Shown: positions 9,223 to 18,447, counted from the first letter of the stretch. The stretch is 64,000 nt of DNA from Hyphomicrobiales bacterium (GCA_013214705.1 JABSRZ010000011.1:88300-152299), one strand, 5' to 3'. Notes: a model not told the origin generated them from the letters alone. A program made the numbers and translations.

Positions 9223-10569
9223 ATGTCTAATACCCGACTGACCGATGGAGTGGTCTCAGCGCGGCTAGAAGCCGAAGAATATAAAGATAATTTTACAGAT
9301 TTGCACGCGCCTCTGAATACGCACGAAGCGCTTGTGGCGGCAGATAGATGCTATTTTTGCTATGACGCTCCTTGTATGGATGCCTGCCCAACAAGCATCG
9401 ACATACCGTTATTTATCCGGCAAATATCTACCGGGAATAATTTGGGCAGTGCCAAAACAATTTTTGACCAAAATATAATGGGTGGCATGTGTGCGCGTGT
9501 TTGCCCGACAGAAACTTTATGCGAAGAAGTGTGTGTGCGTGAAGTGGCCGAAGGAAAACCGGTTAAAATTGGCCAATTGCAACGTTATGCAACTGATGCG
9601 CAAATGAAAACCGGCATTCAGCCCTATATGCGCGCAAAAGCAACAGGCAAAAAAGTGGTGGTGGTTGGCGCTGGGCCAACTGGTTTGGCATGTGCTCATC
9701 GGCTGGCTATGTATGGCCATGAGGTGGTTATATACGAAGCGCGGGCTAAAGCTGGCGGGTTGAATGAATTTGGCATTGCCAGTTATAAATCGGTAGATGG
9801 GTTTGCGCAAAAAGAAGTCGAATGGCTGCTGTCTATTGGTGGCATAAGTATTGAATGTGATAAGAAAATTGGCGATGGCGTTAAGATTGCCGACTTGCAA
9901 GATGAATTTGATGCGGTTTATTTGGGCATTGGTTTGGGCGGCGTTAATGCGCTAGGGCTTGGCGATGAAACCCAAGACAACGCGCTGGATGCGGTTGATT
10001 TTATATCTGACCTGCGCCAAGCGGGAGACCTAGCTAATCTGCCGATCGGCCGAAATGTGGTGGTTATTGGTGGCGGCATGACCGCAGTTGATGCAGCCGT
10101 GCAAGCCAAATTACTGGGCGCGGAAAGCGTGACCATGGTTTACCGGCGCGGCAAGAAAAATATGAGTGCCTCGGTATATGAACAAGAATTAGCCACCAGC
10201 AAGGGTGTGCGTATTATTTACAATGCCGCCCCGGTAAGAATTCAAGGTAATGGCGCAGCTGAGGCGGTTGAATTTGCTTATACTGAAATTGTTGATGGCA
10301 AATTGCATCAAACAAATGAGGTATTTGCCTTGCCAGCTGACCAAATATTTACCGCCATTGGGCAGACATTAGATGCCGACATTGCATCGCTGGACATTGA
10401 AGGTGGTAAAATAAAAGTTTTAGACTCTGGGCGCACTTCGCTTGCTAATGTATGGGCCGGTGGTGATTGCGCAACCGGTGGTGATGACTTAACCGTTACC
10501 GCAGTAGCCGAAGGGCGCGATGCGGCTGAAGACATCCATACGGTTCTAACTTCAAATAAGGAGGCTTAA
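9223..10569 (+). CDS. preT: NAD-dependent dihydropyrimidine dehydrogenase, subunit PreT
   Basis: Electron-input subunit for reduction of uracil/thymine to the 5,6-dihydro form. The 448 residues contain the Cys-rich Fe-S segment typical of the GltD/DPD family (CYFCYDAPCMDACPTSIDIP and CARVCPTETLCEEVCV), a FAD site (GAGPTGLACAHRLA, about residue 144) and an NAD(P) site (GGGMTAVDAAVQA, about 285). AGGGAA lies just before the ATG. It is immediately followed, without any spacer, by preA. It diverges from the GH114-like gene; no RutR box is seen in the 125 bases upstream. Confidence 0.93.
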   Translation: MSNTRLTDGVVSARLEAEEYKDNFTDLHAPLNTHEALVAADRCYFCYDAPCMDACPTSIDIPLFIRQISTGNNLGSAKTIFDQNIMGGMCARVCPTETLCEEVCVREVAEGKPVKIGQLQRYATDAQMKTGIQPYMRAKATGKKVVVVGAGPTGLACAHRLAMYGHEVVIYEARAKAGGLNEFGIASYKSVDGFAQKEVEWLLSIGGISIECDKKIGDGVKIADLQDEFDAVYLGIGLGGVNALGLGDETQDNALDAVDFISDLRQAGDLANLPIGRNVVVIGGGMTAVDAAVQAKLLGAESVTMVYRRGKKNMSASVYEQELATSKGVRIIYNAAPVRIQGNGAAEAVEFAYTEIVDGKLHQTNEVFALPADQIFTAIGQTLDADIASLDIEGGKIKVLDSGRTSLANVWAGGDCATGGDDLTVTAVAEGRDAAEDIHTVLTSNKEA

Positions 10570-11886
10570 ATGGCCGATCTAAGATCTGAATTTATAGGCA
10601 TTAAATCTCCAAACCCGTTTTGGTTAGCCTCTGCACCGCCAACAGACAAAGAATATAATGTTAGGCGTGCGTTTGAAGCCGGCTGGGGCGGCGTCGTGTG
10701 GAAAACCCTCGGCGAGGCTGGCCCGCCAGTGGTGAATGTCAACGGCCCAAGATATGGCGCTATATGGGGCGCAGACAGACGTTTGCTTGGCTTGAATAAT
10801 ATAGAATTGATTACCGACCGCCCGCTAGAGGTGAATTTGCGCGAAATCAAAGCCGTTAAGCGCGATTACCCCGACCGTGCGGTGATTGTGTCACTTATGG
10901 TGCCGTGCGAAGAAGAGGCTTGGAAGGCCATTATGCCACTGGTCGAGGAAACCGGCGCTGATGGTGTGGAGCTTAACTTTGGTTGCCCGCATGGCATGGC
11001 AGAGCGTGGTATGGGCAGCGCTGTTGGCCAAGTGCCAGAATATATTGAAATGGTGACCCGTTGGGTTAAGCAATATAGCCGTATGCCTTGTATTGTGAAA
11101 TTAACTCCCAACATTACCGATGTAAATTTGCCAGCCCAAGCTGCTATGCGTGGTGGTGCGGATGCTGTGAGCTTAATCAACACCATTAACTCTATCGTGT
11201 CGGTCGATTTGGATACTTTTGCGCCGCAACCAACCATTGATGGTGTGGGCGCGCATGGTGGTTATTGCGGCCCAGCGGTTAAGCCGATTGCGCTTAATAT
11301 GGTGGCCGAGATTGCCCGTAATGCTGCCACCGCACATTTGCCTATATCTGGCATTGGCGGGATAACAACATGGCGCGATGCCGCCGAATTTATAGCTCTG
11401 GGTGCTGGCAATGTGCAAGTTTGCACCGCTGCGATGACTTATGGTTTTAAAATTGTTGAAGAAATGATCACTGGGCTTTCGGCTTGGATGGACGAACAAG
11501 GCCATGAAAGTGTGGCGTCAATTGTAGGGCGGGCTGTGCCTAATACCAAAAATTGGCAGGACCTGAACTTAAATTACATTGCCAAAGCGGTGATTGATCA
11601 AGACGCTTGCATTAAATGTGGCCGCTGTTTTGCGGTGTGCGAAGACACATCTCATCAAGCTATATTTGACCAAATAGATGGCGCGCGCGGGTTTGAAGTG
11701 AATGATGCCGAATGTGTTGCTTGCAACTTATGCGTCGTGGTTTGCCCGGTCGAAAATTGCATTACGCTGGAACCGTTGGCAGTTGGCGCTATGGACGAAC
11801 GCACTGGCAAAGTAGTTGAAGCCGAATATGCAAATTGGACAACTCATCCGAATAATCCGATGGCGGTGACTGAACCTGCCGAATAA
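10570..11886 (+). CDS. preA: NAD-dependent dihydropyrimidine dehydrogenase, catalytic subunit PreA
   Basis: FMN- and Fe-S-containing catalytic subunit; 438 residues. A dihydroorotate-dehydrogenase-like barrel (about 1-310) is followed by two 4Fe-4S ferredoxin motifs (CIKCGRCFAVCEDTSHQA and CVACNLCVVVCPVENC). The substrate loop reads NFGCPHGMAERGMGSAVGQ (about 136-154). Mammalian DPD has a catalytic cysteine in the equivalent GLACGQ; here the position is Val152, see findings. ATG abuts the preT stop codon, implying translational coupling. A terminator follows. Confidence 0.93.
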   Translation: MADLRSEFIGIKSPNPFWLASAPPTDKEYNVRRAFEAGWGGVVWKTLGEAGPPVVNVNGPRYGAIWGADRRLLGLNNIELITDRPLEVNLREIKAVKRDYPDRAVIVSLMVPCEEEAWKAIMPLVEETGADGVELNFGCPHGMAERGMGSAVGQVPEYIEMVTRWVKQYSRMPCIVKLTPNITDVNLPAQAAMRGGADAVSLINTINSIVSVDLDTFAPQPTIDGVGAHGGYCGPAVKPIALNMVAEIARNAATAHLPISGIGGITTWRDAAEFIALGAGNVQVCTAAMTYGFKIVEEMITGLSAWMDEQGHESVASIVGRAVPNTKNWQDLNLNYIAKAVIDQDACIKCGRCFAVCEDTSHQAIFDQIDGARGFEVNDAECVACNLCVVVCPVENCITLEPLAVGAMDERTGKVVEAEYANWTTHPNNPMAVTEPAE

Positions 11887-11908
11887 CTTAAATAAATATT
11901 GAATTTAG

Positions 11909-11947
11909 AAGCGAGGTTTGCAATATGTGAACCTCGCTTTTATTTTT
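11909..11947 (+). terminator. Rho-independent terminator after preA
   Basis: AAGCGAGGTT / AACCTCGCTT stem of 10 bp around an 11-base loop, followed by TTTATTTTT. The T tract runs to within about 10 bases of the next ATG, so the DMT gene must rely on readthrough or on a promoter inside preA. Confidence 0.88.
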
Positions 11948-11957
11948 GGGGGCTCAC

Positions 11958-12878
11958 ATGGATAGCAAACAACGTTTAGGCCATATGGCTATGTTGGCAT
12001 TCTCGATTATGGTCGCTGGGTCATTTATCTTTGTGGTGAAAATATCCAACTTGGCCGAACCCGCGGCGGTTAACTCTTTAAGGTTTTTAATTGGCGCGGT
12101 GCTGATTGGCCTTTACATGTGGATCAGTAAGTCCATTAGCAAAACAGAGTTTAAGAAAATTATGGTCGCGCCATGGCGGTTTGTGATATTGGCCGGGGTC
12201 TTTAGCTCATATTTTATTTTCATGTTTGAAGGTTTGAAAACTGCTGCTTCGGTGTCTTCATCGGTAATTTTTACGCTTATACCGGTTATGGCCGCCATAT
12301 TCGGTTATATATTGTTAAAACAAATTACTACCAAACGCATGGCCCTAGCGTTGTTTATTGGTTTTATTGGCGCAATTTGGGTGATTTTTAAGGCCGATAT
12401 GGGCAATTTATTGGCGTTTAAAGTGGGTGGCGGCGAACTGACATATTTTTTGGGCTGCATTGCACATGCTATATTTATACCCCTATCACGCAAATTTAAC
12501 TGGGGCGAAAAACCGTTGGTGACTACATTTGCCATATTGGTGATTGGTAGTGTAATGATGGGTGTATATGGCTATGATGATATTGTGGCCACAGATTGGC
12601 TGCATATGCCGTCTGTTTTTTGGCTCGGCTTGTTATATTTGGCTATTGTTAACAGCGCGATTACATTTTTTTTAATTCAATATGCGGCACTTGTTTTGCC
12701 TTCGGCAAAAGTTATGGCGTATAATTTTCTAACCCCGGTATGGGTGATATTATTAGAAGTTTTGTTGGGCAATGAGTGGCCGCCTGTGCTGATATTTATC
12801 GGCATCGCGATGACAATTACGGCATTGATTCTATTATTAAAAGACGAAAAACCACGAGTTAAACCAGTTACGGCTTAA
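11958..12878 (+). CDS. DMT-superfamily (EamA) transporter
   Basis: 306-residue membrane protein with about ten hydrophobic segments arranged as two EamA repeats (about 5-140 and 155-295), as in drug/metabolite exporters of RhaT/YdcZ type. I start at the ATG at 11958, which has a GGGGG ribosome site; a TTG at 11946 would lie in the terminator T tract and is unlikely. Lying between preTA and the pyrimidine regulator, it may move a pathway intermediate or base, but the sequence does not show the substrate. Its last 11 bases overlap the convergent regulator gene. Confidence 0.85.
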   Translation: MDSKQRLGHMAMLAFSIMVAGSFIFVVKISNLAEPAAVNSLRFLIGAVLIGLYMWISKSISKTEFKKIMVAPWRFVILAGVFSSYFIFMFEGLKTAASVSSSVIFTLIPVMAAIFGYILLKQITTKRMALALFIGFIGAIWVIFKADMGNLLAFKVGGGELTYFLGCIAHAIFIPLSRKFNWGEKPLVTTFAILVIGSVMMGVYGYDDIVATDWLHMPSVFWLGLLYLAIVNSAITFFLIQYAALVLPSAKVMAYNFLTPVWVILLEVLLGNEWPPVLIFIGIAMTITALILLLKDEKPRVKPVTA

Positions 12879-14142
12879 GCATAGATTTAAACAGGTTTTC
12901 TAAATATATCGCGGCGTCTTTGTAGCGTTGAACATTATTTTTGCCCATTAAAGTGCGAATTTGCGCATCGAAATCGGCGTAATGCTGGGTGGTTGCCCAA
13001 ATCGAAAATAACAGATGATGCGGGTCTATATCTGCGATTTTACCGGCTTCACTCCAGCTTTTAATGAGCGCTGTTTTCTCATCGACCAAGGTCTTTAAGC
13101 CGCCAGATATAAGGCTATTTATGCGTGGGACACCTTGTAAGATTTCATTGGCGAACAACCGGCTTTCGCGCGGGAAATCTTCTGACATCTGCAATTTACG
13201 TTGCATATAGGCTATAATCTCCGCAACGGGTTCGCCATCTTTATCTATTTGTTCTAGTGGCTCTAACCAAGCTTTAAGAAGCCTTTCGAGCAATTGGGCG
13301 TGAATGGCCTCTTTGCTTTGGAAATAATAAAGAATGTTGGGTTTGGACATGCCAGCTTGAGTGGCTATTTGGTCGATGGTTGAGCCGCGAAACCCGTAGG
13401 CAGAAAAAATATCCAGCGCTGCAGATAAGATTTGTTCGGTCTTTTTACGTTGAATGCGGGTTTTGGGAACAGTTTTTTTATGAGCTTGATGGGGAGACCT
13501 TGCGCGTGCGCCAGCGCCATCCAATATGATTTTTTTAATGTCCCGGGTGGCATTATCCCATTGTTTATCGGATAATTGTTTGTTGCCATTCAAAGTTTCA
13601 ATCTGATGGGTGAAATCGGCATAATGTTGAGTGGTCGCCCAAATCATATATAGCAAATGTTTTGGCTCTATCGGGTCAAGCAGCCCCTCATCAATCCAGC
13701 CTTGAATGTTGGCTTCGCGGGACTTTGTCCATTCGGCTAAATTGGTTTCTAAATAATCTTGAATGATGGGCGCGCCGTGCATCACCTCGTTAGCCCATAC
13801 TTTGGAGCTATAGGGATATTTGCGCGAAATTTCCATTTTTTTATCTATATAGCCAGAAAGTGCCTCTATCGGGTTGGCTTGATTGTCGAAGGTATCTGCA
13901 GCGCCGAGCCAAATTTCAAATATATTTTCGACAATTTTGCCATAAAGTGCAAGTTTTGTCGGGTAATAATAATGCAAGTTGGCTTTCGGGATGCCAGCCA
14001 GGTCGGCAATCATTTGGGTGGTGGCACCACGAAAGCCATATTCGGCAAATATGCGTTCAGCAGCGTGCAAAATTGTTTTTTCATTCTCTAGCCTTATATC
14101 GGCTTTGCTAGGTTGTTTTGAAATAACAGGTGAAGAAGACAT
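12868..14142 (-). CDS. Double TetR-family regulator, two RutR-like units fused in one chain
   Basis: 424 residues forming two complete TetR repressors in tandem. Unit 1: HTH at about 22-68 (ILHAAERIFAEYGFRGATTQMIADLAGIPKANLHYYY), ligand domain to about 206. A basic linker spans about 208-230. Unit 2: HTH at about 236-282 (ILSAALDIFSAYGFRGSTIDQIATQAGMSKPNILYYF), ligand domain to 424. Both ligand domains carry the IWATTQHYADF motif known from E. coli RutR, the uracil-sensing regulator. Since TetR proteins act as dimers, one chain could act as a built-in dimer. The divergent promoter region holds a perfect RutR-type box, so it very probably controls the catabolic operon to its right and itself. 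Single-unit family members are about 200-220 residues. Confidence 0.9.
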   Translation of the reverse strand: MSSSPVISKQPSKADIRLENEKTILHAAERIFAEYGFRGATTQMIADLAGIPKANLHYYYPTKLALYGKIVENIFEIWLGAADTFDNQANPIEALSGYIDKKMEISRKYPYSSKVWANEVMHGAPIIQDYLETNLAEWTKSREANIQGWIDEGLLDPIEPKHLLYMIWATTQHYADFTHQIETLNGNKQLSDKQWDNATRDIKKIILDGAGARARSPHQAHKKTVPKTRIQRKKTEQILSAALDIFSAYGFRGSTIDQIATQAGMSKPNILYYFQSKEAIHAQLLERLLKAWLEPLEQIDKDGEPVAEIIAYMQRKLQMSEDFPRESRLFANEILQGVPRINSLISGGLKTLVDEKTALIKSWSEAGKIADIDPHHLLFSIWATTQHYADFDAQIRTLMGKNNVQRYKDAAIYLENLFKSMLKP

Positions 14143-14260
14143 ATTGAAAATAGACCAACAAAATCAGAAGTTGAAAGAGCTATAAATTGACTTTAAATGT
14201 AGAATGTAATTAGTTTACATGAAGCCATATTATAAAACAATAGACGGGTTGGTTTTTCAT

Positions 14261-14278
14261 GTTGACCAATTGGTCAAC
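14261..14278. promoter_or_regulatory. RutR-type operator
   Basis: Perfect 18-bp palindrome GTTGACCAATTGGTCAAC. It matches the RutR consensus TTGACCAnnTGGTCAA at every defined position. It sits between the divergent regulator and aminotransferase genes and overlaps the putative -35 element of the latter. Confidence 0.9.
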
Positions 14279-14289
14279 AATGATATAGT
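14262..14289 (+). promoter_or_regulatory. Putative sigma70-type promoter of the pyrimidine catabolic operon
   Basis: TTGACC (14262-14267), a 16-base spacer and TATAGT (14284-14289), about 30 bases before the first start codon. The -35 and most of the spacer lie within the RutR-type palindrome, so binding there would block RNA polymerase: a repression arrangement. Inferred from sequence only. Confidence 0.55.
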
Positions 14290-14319
14290 TAGCTCAATAT
14301 ATATGAAGTGGGAGATTTC

Positions 14320-15651
14320 ATGATGCCGGATAATTCAAATGTTGTGCCAAATGACTTAAGCGCATTTTGGATGCCGTTTACTAATAACAGGCAATTTAAA
14401 AAAAATCCTCGTATGTTTGTCGGCGCCAAAGACATGCATTTTACCACATCTGAAGGCAACCAAGTGCTTGATGCCACGGCTGGCCTATGGTGTGTAAATG
14501 CTGGCCATTGCCGGCCATTAATTACCGAAGCCATTCAAAAACAAGCCGCTGAGTTAGATTACGCACCGGCATTTCAGCTTGGCCACCCTAAAGCGTTTCA
14601 ACTGGCGAACCGCATTGTCGAACTAACACCAGATGGCATGGACCATGTGTTTTATACCAATAGTGGTTCGGAATCGGTCGAAACGGCATTAAAAATAGCC
14701 TTGGCCTACCAAAAAACCATCGGGCAGGGCAGCCGCACGCGTCTAATTGGCCGCGAACGTGGCTATCATGGGGTCAACTTTGGTGGCATTAGCGTTGGTG
14801 GCATTGTGCCAAACCGTAAAATGTTTGGCACTTTACTAGCTGGTGTTGACCATTTGCCACATACCCATTTGCCCGAACAAAATAATTTTGTCAAAGGTGA
14901 GCCACAACATGGCGCAAATTTAGCCGATGAGCTAGAACGCATTGTGGCTTTGCATGATGCCTCTACCATCGCAGCGGTAATTGTGGAGCCCGTTGCCGGC
15001 TCGACAGGTGTGTTAATTCCGCCAAAAGGTTATTTGCAGCGGTTGCGCAATATATGTACCAAGCATGGTATATTGCTGATATTTGATGAAGTGATTACCG
15101 GTTTTGGCCGCATGGGCGCAAACTTTGCGGCCGATTATTATGGCGTTACGCCAGATATTATCACCACTGCAAAAGGCCTGACCAATGGGGTGATACCTAT
15201 GGGCGCGGTGATTGTGAAAAATGAAATACATGATGCATTTATGACCGGCCCCGAAGAAATGATTGAATTCTTCCACGGTTATACCTATTCGGGCAATCCG
15301 ATTGCCTCAGCAGCGGCTTTGGCGACATTGGAAACCTACAAACAAGAAAACCTGTTTGAGCGCGCGGCAGAGATGGCGCCATATTGGCAAGATGCTTTGC
15401 ATTCGCTCAAAGATGCGCCTTATGTTATTGATGTCCGAAATATTGGGCTCATTGGCGCGATTGAGCTTGAGCCGATTGCTGGCAAGCCAACCAAGCGTGC
15501 GTTTTCGGCGTTTTACAAAGCGTTTGATAAAGGCCTGTTGATCAGAACCACTGGTGATATTATAGCCATGTCGCCGCCATTGATTGTGAGCAAAGGCCAG
15601 ATTGATGAAATTGTAGGCAAAATTCGTGACATATTAAATGAGATAGACTGA
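14320..15651 (+). CDS. Omega-aminotransferase, probably beta-alanine:pyruvate
   Basis: Class III PLP aminotransferase of 443 residues. Visible motifs: YTNSGSESVETALKIA (PLP phosphate), FDEVITGFGRMG (Asp for the pyridine nitrogen) and TTAKGLTNGVIPMGAV (Schiff-base Lys). In this context it would convert beta-alanine, the end product of uracil breakdown, to malonate semialdehyde. A GTG at 14308 and ATGs at 14320 and 14323 are possible; GGGAG at 14310-14314 favours 14320 or 14323. First gene of a seven- to eight-gene operon behind the RutR-type box. Confidence 0.88.
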   Translation: MMPDNSNVVPNDLSAFWMPFTNNRQFKKNPRMFVGAKDMHFTTSEGNQVLDATAGLWCVNAGHCRPLITEAIQKQAAELDYAPAFQLGHPKAFQLANRIVELTPDGMDHVFYTNSGSESVETALKIALAYQKTIGQGSRTRLIGRERGYHGVNFGGISVGGIVPNRKMFGTLLAGVDHLPHTHLPEQNNFVKGEPQHGANLADELERIVALHDASTIAAVIVEPVAGSTGVLIPPKGYLQRLRNICTKHGILLIFDEVITGFGRMGANFAADYYGVTPDIITTAKGLTNGVIPMGAVIVKNEIHDAFMTGPEEMIEFFHGYTYSGNPIASAAALATLETYKQENLFERAAEMAPYWQDALHSLKDAPYVIDVRNIGLIGAIELEPIAGKPTKRAFSAFYKAFDKGLLIRTTGDIIAMSPPLIVSKGQIDEIVGKIRDILNEID

Positions 15652-15665
15652 TTGGGAATAGAGAT

Positions 15666-17156
15666 ATGGATATTATTCAAAATGGTATTAATGGTGAACT
15701 TGTAACCTCTAACTCTGCCACGCAAGTGCCAGTTTTTAACCCGGCCACGGGCGAAGTTTCGGCTCAGTTGCCAATATCAACAGCGGCTGAAGTTGACGCT
15801 GCTGTGGCCGCTGCCAAAGCGGCATTGCCTGCATGGGCAAATTTGCCGCCGCTAAAACGTGCGGCTTTCATGTTTAAATTTAAGCAATTGTTAGATGATA
15901 ACGCCCAAGAAATTGCACGTGCGATATCTAAAGAACATGGCAAAACCCACCCAGATGCATTGGGTGAGCTACAACGCGGCATCGAAATTGTGGATTACGC
16001 CTGCGGTATTCCCGGCCTGTTAAAAGGCGAGTTCAGCCGCAATGTTGGCCCGTCGATTGACACCCATTCTGACCGCCAACCGTTGGGCGTAGTGGCAGGC
16101 ATAACCCCGTTTAACTTCCCAGCTATGGTGCCGATGTGGATGTTTCCGATCGCAGTGATGTGCGGCAATACATTTGTATTAAAACCATCCGAGCGTGACC
16201 CATCTGCACCGATGCTGATTTGGGAATTGTTTCAACAAGCTGGTTTCCCAGCCGGTGTATTTAACATCGTGCATGGTGACAAAAGCGCGGTTGACCGATT
16301 GCTAGACCATAGCGATGTCAAAGCCATAAGTTTTGTCGGCTCGACCCCCATTGCGGAATATATTTACAGCCGTGGTACGGCTGCTGGCAAACGCGTGCAA
16401 GCTTTAGGCGGCGCTAAAAACCATATGATTATTATGCCAGATGCCGATATGGACCAGGTTGCCGATGCGCTGATGGGCGCAGGTTATGGCAGTGCAGGCG
16501 AGCGCTGCATGGCGATATCTGTGGCGGTGCCAATTGGCGAAGAAACCGCTGATAGATTGGTTGCCACCTTAAAACCACGGGTTGAGGCGTTAAAAATTGG
16601 CCCTGCAACCGATGATGATGCCGAAATGGGCCCCGTGATTACCAAAATGCACCAAGAAAAAGTGCTTGGTTATATTGACCAAGGTGTCAAAGAAGGTGCG
16701 GAACTGGTGGTTGATGGCCGCGGCTTTAACTTACAGGGCTATGAAAATGGCTATTATGTGGGCGGCACTTTGTTTGATAAAGTGACGACCGACATGGTCA
16801 TATATAAAGAAGAAATATTTGGCCCCGTGCTGCAAGTTGCGCGCGCGACCGATTATGAAACCGCCATCGACATGATAAACAAGCATGAATATGGCAATGG
16901 TACAGCTATATTTACCCGCGATGGCGACGCTGCGCGGAATTTTGCTGACCGCATAGAAGTGGGCATGGTAGGCATTAATGTGCCGATTCCGGTGCCAGTT
17001 GCCTATCATAGTTTTGGTGGCTGGAAGCGTTCATCATTTGGTGACCATGGCATTTATGGCGAAGAAGGCATACATTTTTATACCCGGCTTAAAACCGTGA
17101 CCACACGTTGGCCAAAAGGCATTAAAAGCGGGGCGGCATTTGCGTTTCCAACTTAA
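15666..17156 (+). CDS. mmsA: CoA-acylating malonate/methylmalonate-semialdehyde dehydrogenase
   Basis: 496-residue NAD-dependent aldehyde dehydrogenase of the MMSDH family. The catalytic Cys lies in GSAGERCMAIS, and the substrate/NAD region reads TPFNFPAMVPMWMFPIA, as in MmsA. With the preceding aminotransferase it would take malonate semialdehyde (from uracil) or methylmalonate semialdehyde (from thymine) to acetyl-CoA or propionyl-CoA. Gap of 14 bases from the aminotransferase, GGGAATAGAG ribosome site. Confidence 0.93.
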   Translation: MDIIQNGINGELVTSNSATQVPVFNPATGEVSAQLPISTAAEVDAAVAAAKAALPAWANLPPLKRAAFMFKFKQLLDDNAQEIARAISKEHGKTHPDALGELQRGIEIVDYACGIPGLLKGEFSRNVGPSIDTHSDRQPLGVVAGITPFNFPAMVPMWMFPIAVMCGNTFVLKPSERDPSAPMLIWELFQQAGFPAGVFNIVHGDKSAVDRLLDHSDVKAISFVGSTPIAEYIYSRGTAAGKRVQALGGAKNHMIIMPDADMDQVADALMGAGYGSAGERCMAISVAVPIGEETADRLVATLKPRVEALKIGPATDDDAEMGPVITKMHQEKVLGYIDQGVKEGAELVVDGRGFNLQGYENGYYVGGTLFDKVTTDMVIYKEEIFGPVLQVARATDYETAIDMINKHEYGNGTAIFTRDGDAARNFADRIEVGMVGINVPIPVPVAYHSFGGWKRSSFGDHGIYGEEGIHFYTRLKTVTTRWPKGIKSGAAFAFPT

Positions 17157-17196
17157 TGGATAGCTAAATAATTAAAGCGAGTTTTGGGAGGGATTT

Positions 17197-18447
17197 ATGA
17201 ATACGGCAGGTGAAAATTTACGCATTAACGGCGACCGTTTGTGGGCGAGTATCCATGAATTGGCCGAAATTGGCCCTGGCATTGCTGGGGGCAATAACCG
17301 CCAAACGCTGACTGATGAAGATGGTGAAGGCCGCCATCTGTTTAGAAAATGGTGCGAAGAGGCTGGGTTGACCATGGGCGTTGACCAGATGGGCAACATG
17401 TTTATGACCCGCGCCGGTACAGACCCGGATGCCCTGCCAGTTTACGTTGGCAGCCATTTAGACACCCAACCAACCGGCGGCCGCTATGATGGCATATTAG
17501 GCGTGCTCGCTGGGTTGGAAATTGCCCGCACGTTAAACGATTTAGACATCCAGACCAAGCACCCGATAGTTGTGACCAATTGGACCAACGAAGAAGGCAC
17601 GCGTTATGCCCCGGCTATGCTGGCATCTGGCGTGTTTGCTGGCATGCACACCCAAGAGTGGGCTTATGAAATTGAAGATGCCGAGGGCAAAAAGTTTGGC
17701 GATGAGCTAAAGCGCATTGGCTGGTGTGGTGACGAAGAAGTCGGCGCCCGCAAAATGCACGCTTTCTTTGAATTGCACATTGAGCAAGGCCCTATTTTAG
17801 AAATCGAAGGCAAAGACATTGGTGTGGTGACACATGGTCAAGGCTTAAGCTGGACGCAGTTGACCATAACTGGCAAAGACAGTCACACTGGAAGTACGCC
17901 GATGCCGATGCGCAAAAACGCTGGTTTGGGCATGGCAAAAATACTGCAATTGGTAGATGAAATTGCTTGGTCGCACGCGCCAAATGCTGTCGGCGCTGCA
18001 GGGCATATCGAGGTGTTTCCCAATAGCCGCAACGTAATACCCGGTAAAGTGGTGTTTACGGTCGATCTGCGTTCGCCAGACCTTGCCACCATTCAAGACA
18101 TGGAAAAGCGTTTAAAGTCCGGTGCACAACAAATATGTGACGATATGGGCTTGGGCGTAGAGTTTGAAAAAGTCGGTGGTTTCGACCCGGTAACTTTTGA
18201 TGAAAAATGCGTAACCGCTGTGCGCAATGCCGCCGACCGCTTGGGCTATAGCCATAGGGACATTATATCTGGCGCGGGGCATGACGCCTGTTGGATTAAC
18301 CGCACAACGCCAACGGCGATGATTATGTGCCCATGTGTCGACGGTTTGTCGCATAATGAGGCTGAGGATATTAGCCAAGAATGGTCGACAGCCGGGGCTG
18401 AAGTTTTGTTCCACGCGGTTGTCGAAACTGCGCAGATTGTGAAATAA
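17197..18447 (+). CDS. M20-family amidohydrolase, probable beta-ureidopropionase
   Basis: Zn-dependent hydrolase of the hydantoinase/carbamoylase (allantoate amidohydrolase-like) group, 416 residues. Metal-site motifs: GSHLDTQPTGGRYDG, NEEGTRYAPAMLASG, HIEQGP and GHDACWINRTTPTAMIM. The dimerisation/lid domain holds KDSHTGSTPMPMRKNAG. In the pathway order it should cleave N-carbamoyl-beta-alanine to beta-alanine, CO2 and ammonia. Same operon, GGGAGG ribosome site 8 bases before the ATG. Confidence 0.88.
   Translation: MNTAGENLRINGDRLWASIHELAEIGPGIAGGNNRQTLTDEDGEGRHLFRKWCEEAGLTMGVDQMGNMFMTRAGTDPDALPVYVGSHLDTQPTGGRYDGILGVLAGLEIARTLNDLDIQTKHPIVVTNWTNEEGTRYAPAMLASGVFAGMHTQEWAYEIEDAEGKKFGDELKRIGWCGDEEVGARKMHAFFELHIEQGPILEIEGKDIGVVTHGQGLSWTQLTITGKDSHTGSTPMPMRKNAGLGMAKILQLVDEIAWSHAPNAVGAAGHIEVFPNSRNVIPGKVVFTVDLRSPDLATIQDMEKRLKSGAQQICDDMGLGVEFEKVGGFDPVTFDEKCVTAVRNAADRLGYSHRDIISGAGHDACWINRTTPTAMIMCPCVDGLSHNEAEDISQEWSTAGAEVLFHAVVETAQIVK

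Noticed and set aside
11946..11957. TTG start for the DMT transporter
   Set aside because: It lies in the terminator T tract and has no ribosome site of its own; the ATG at 11958 follows GGGGG.
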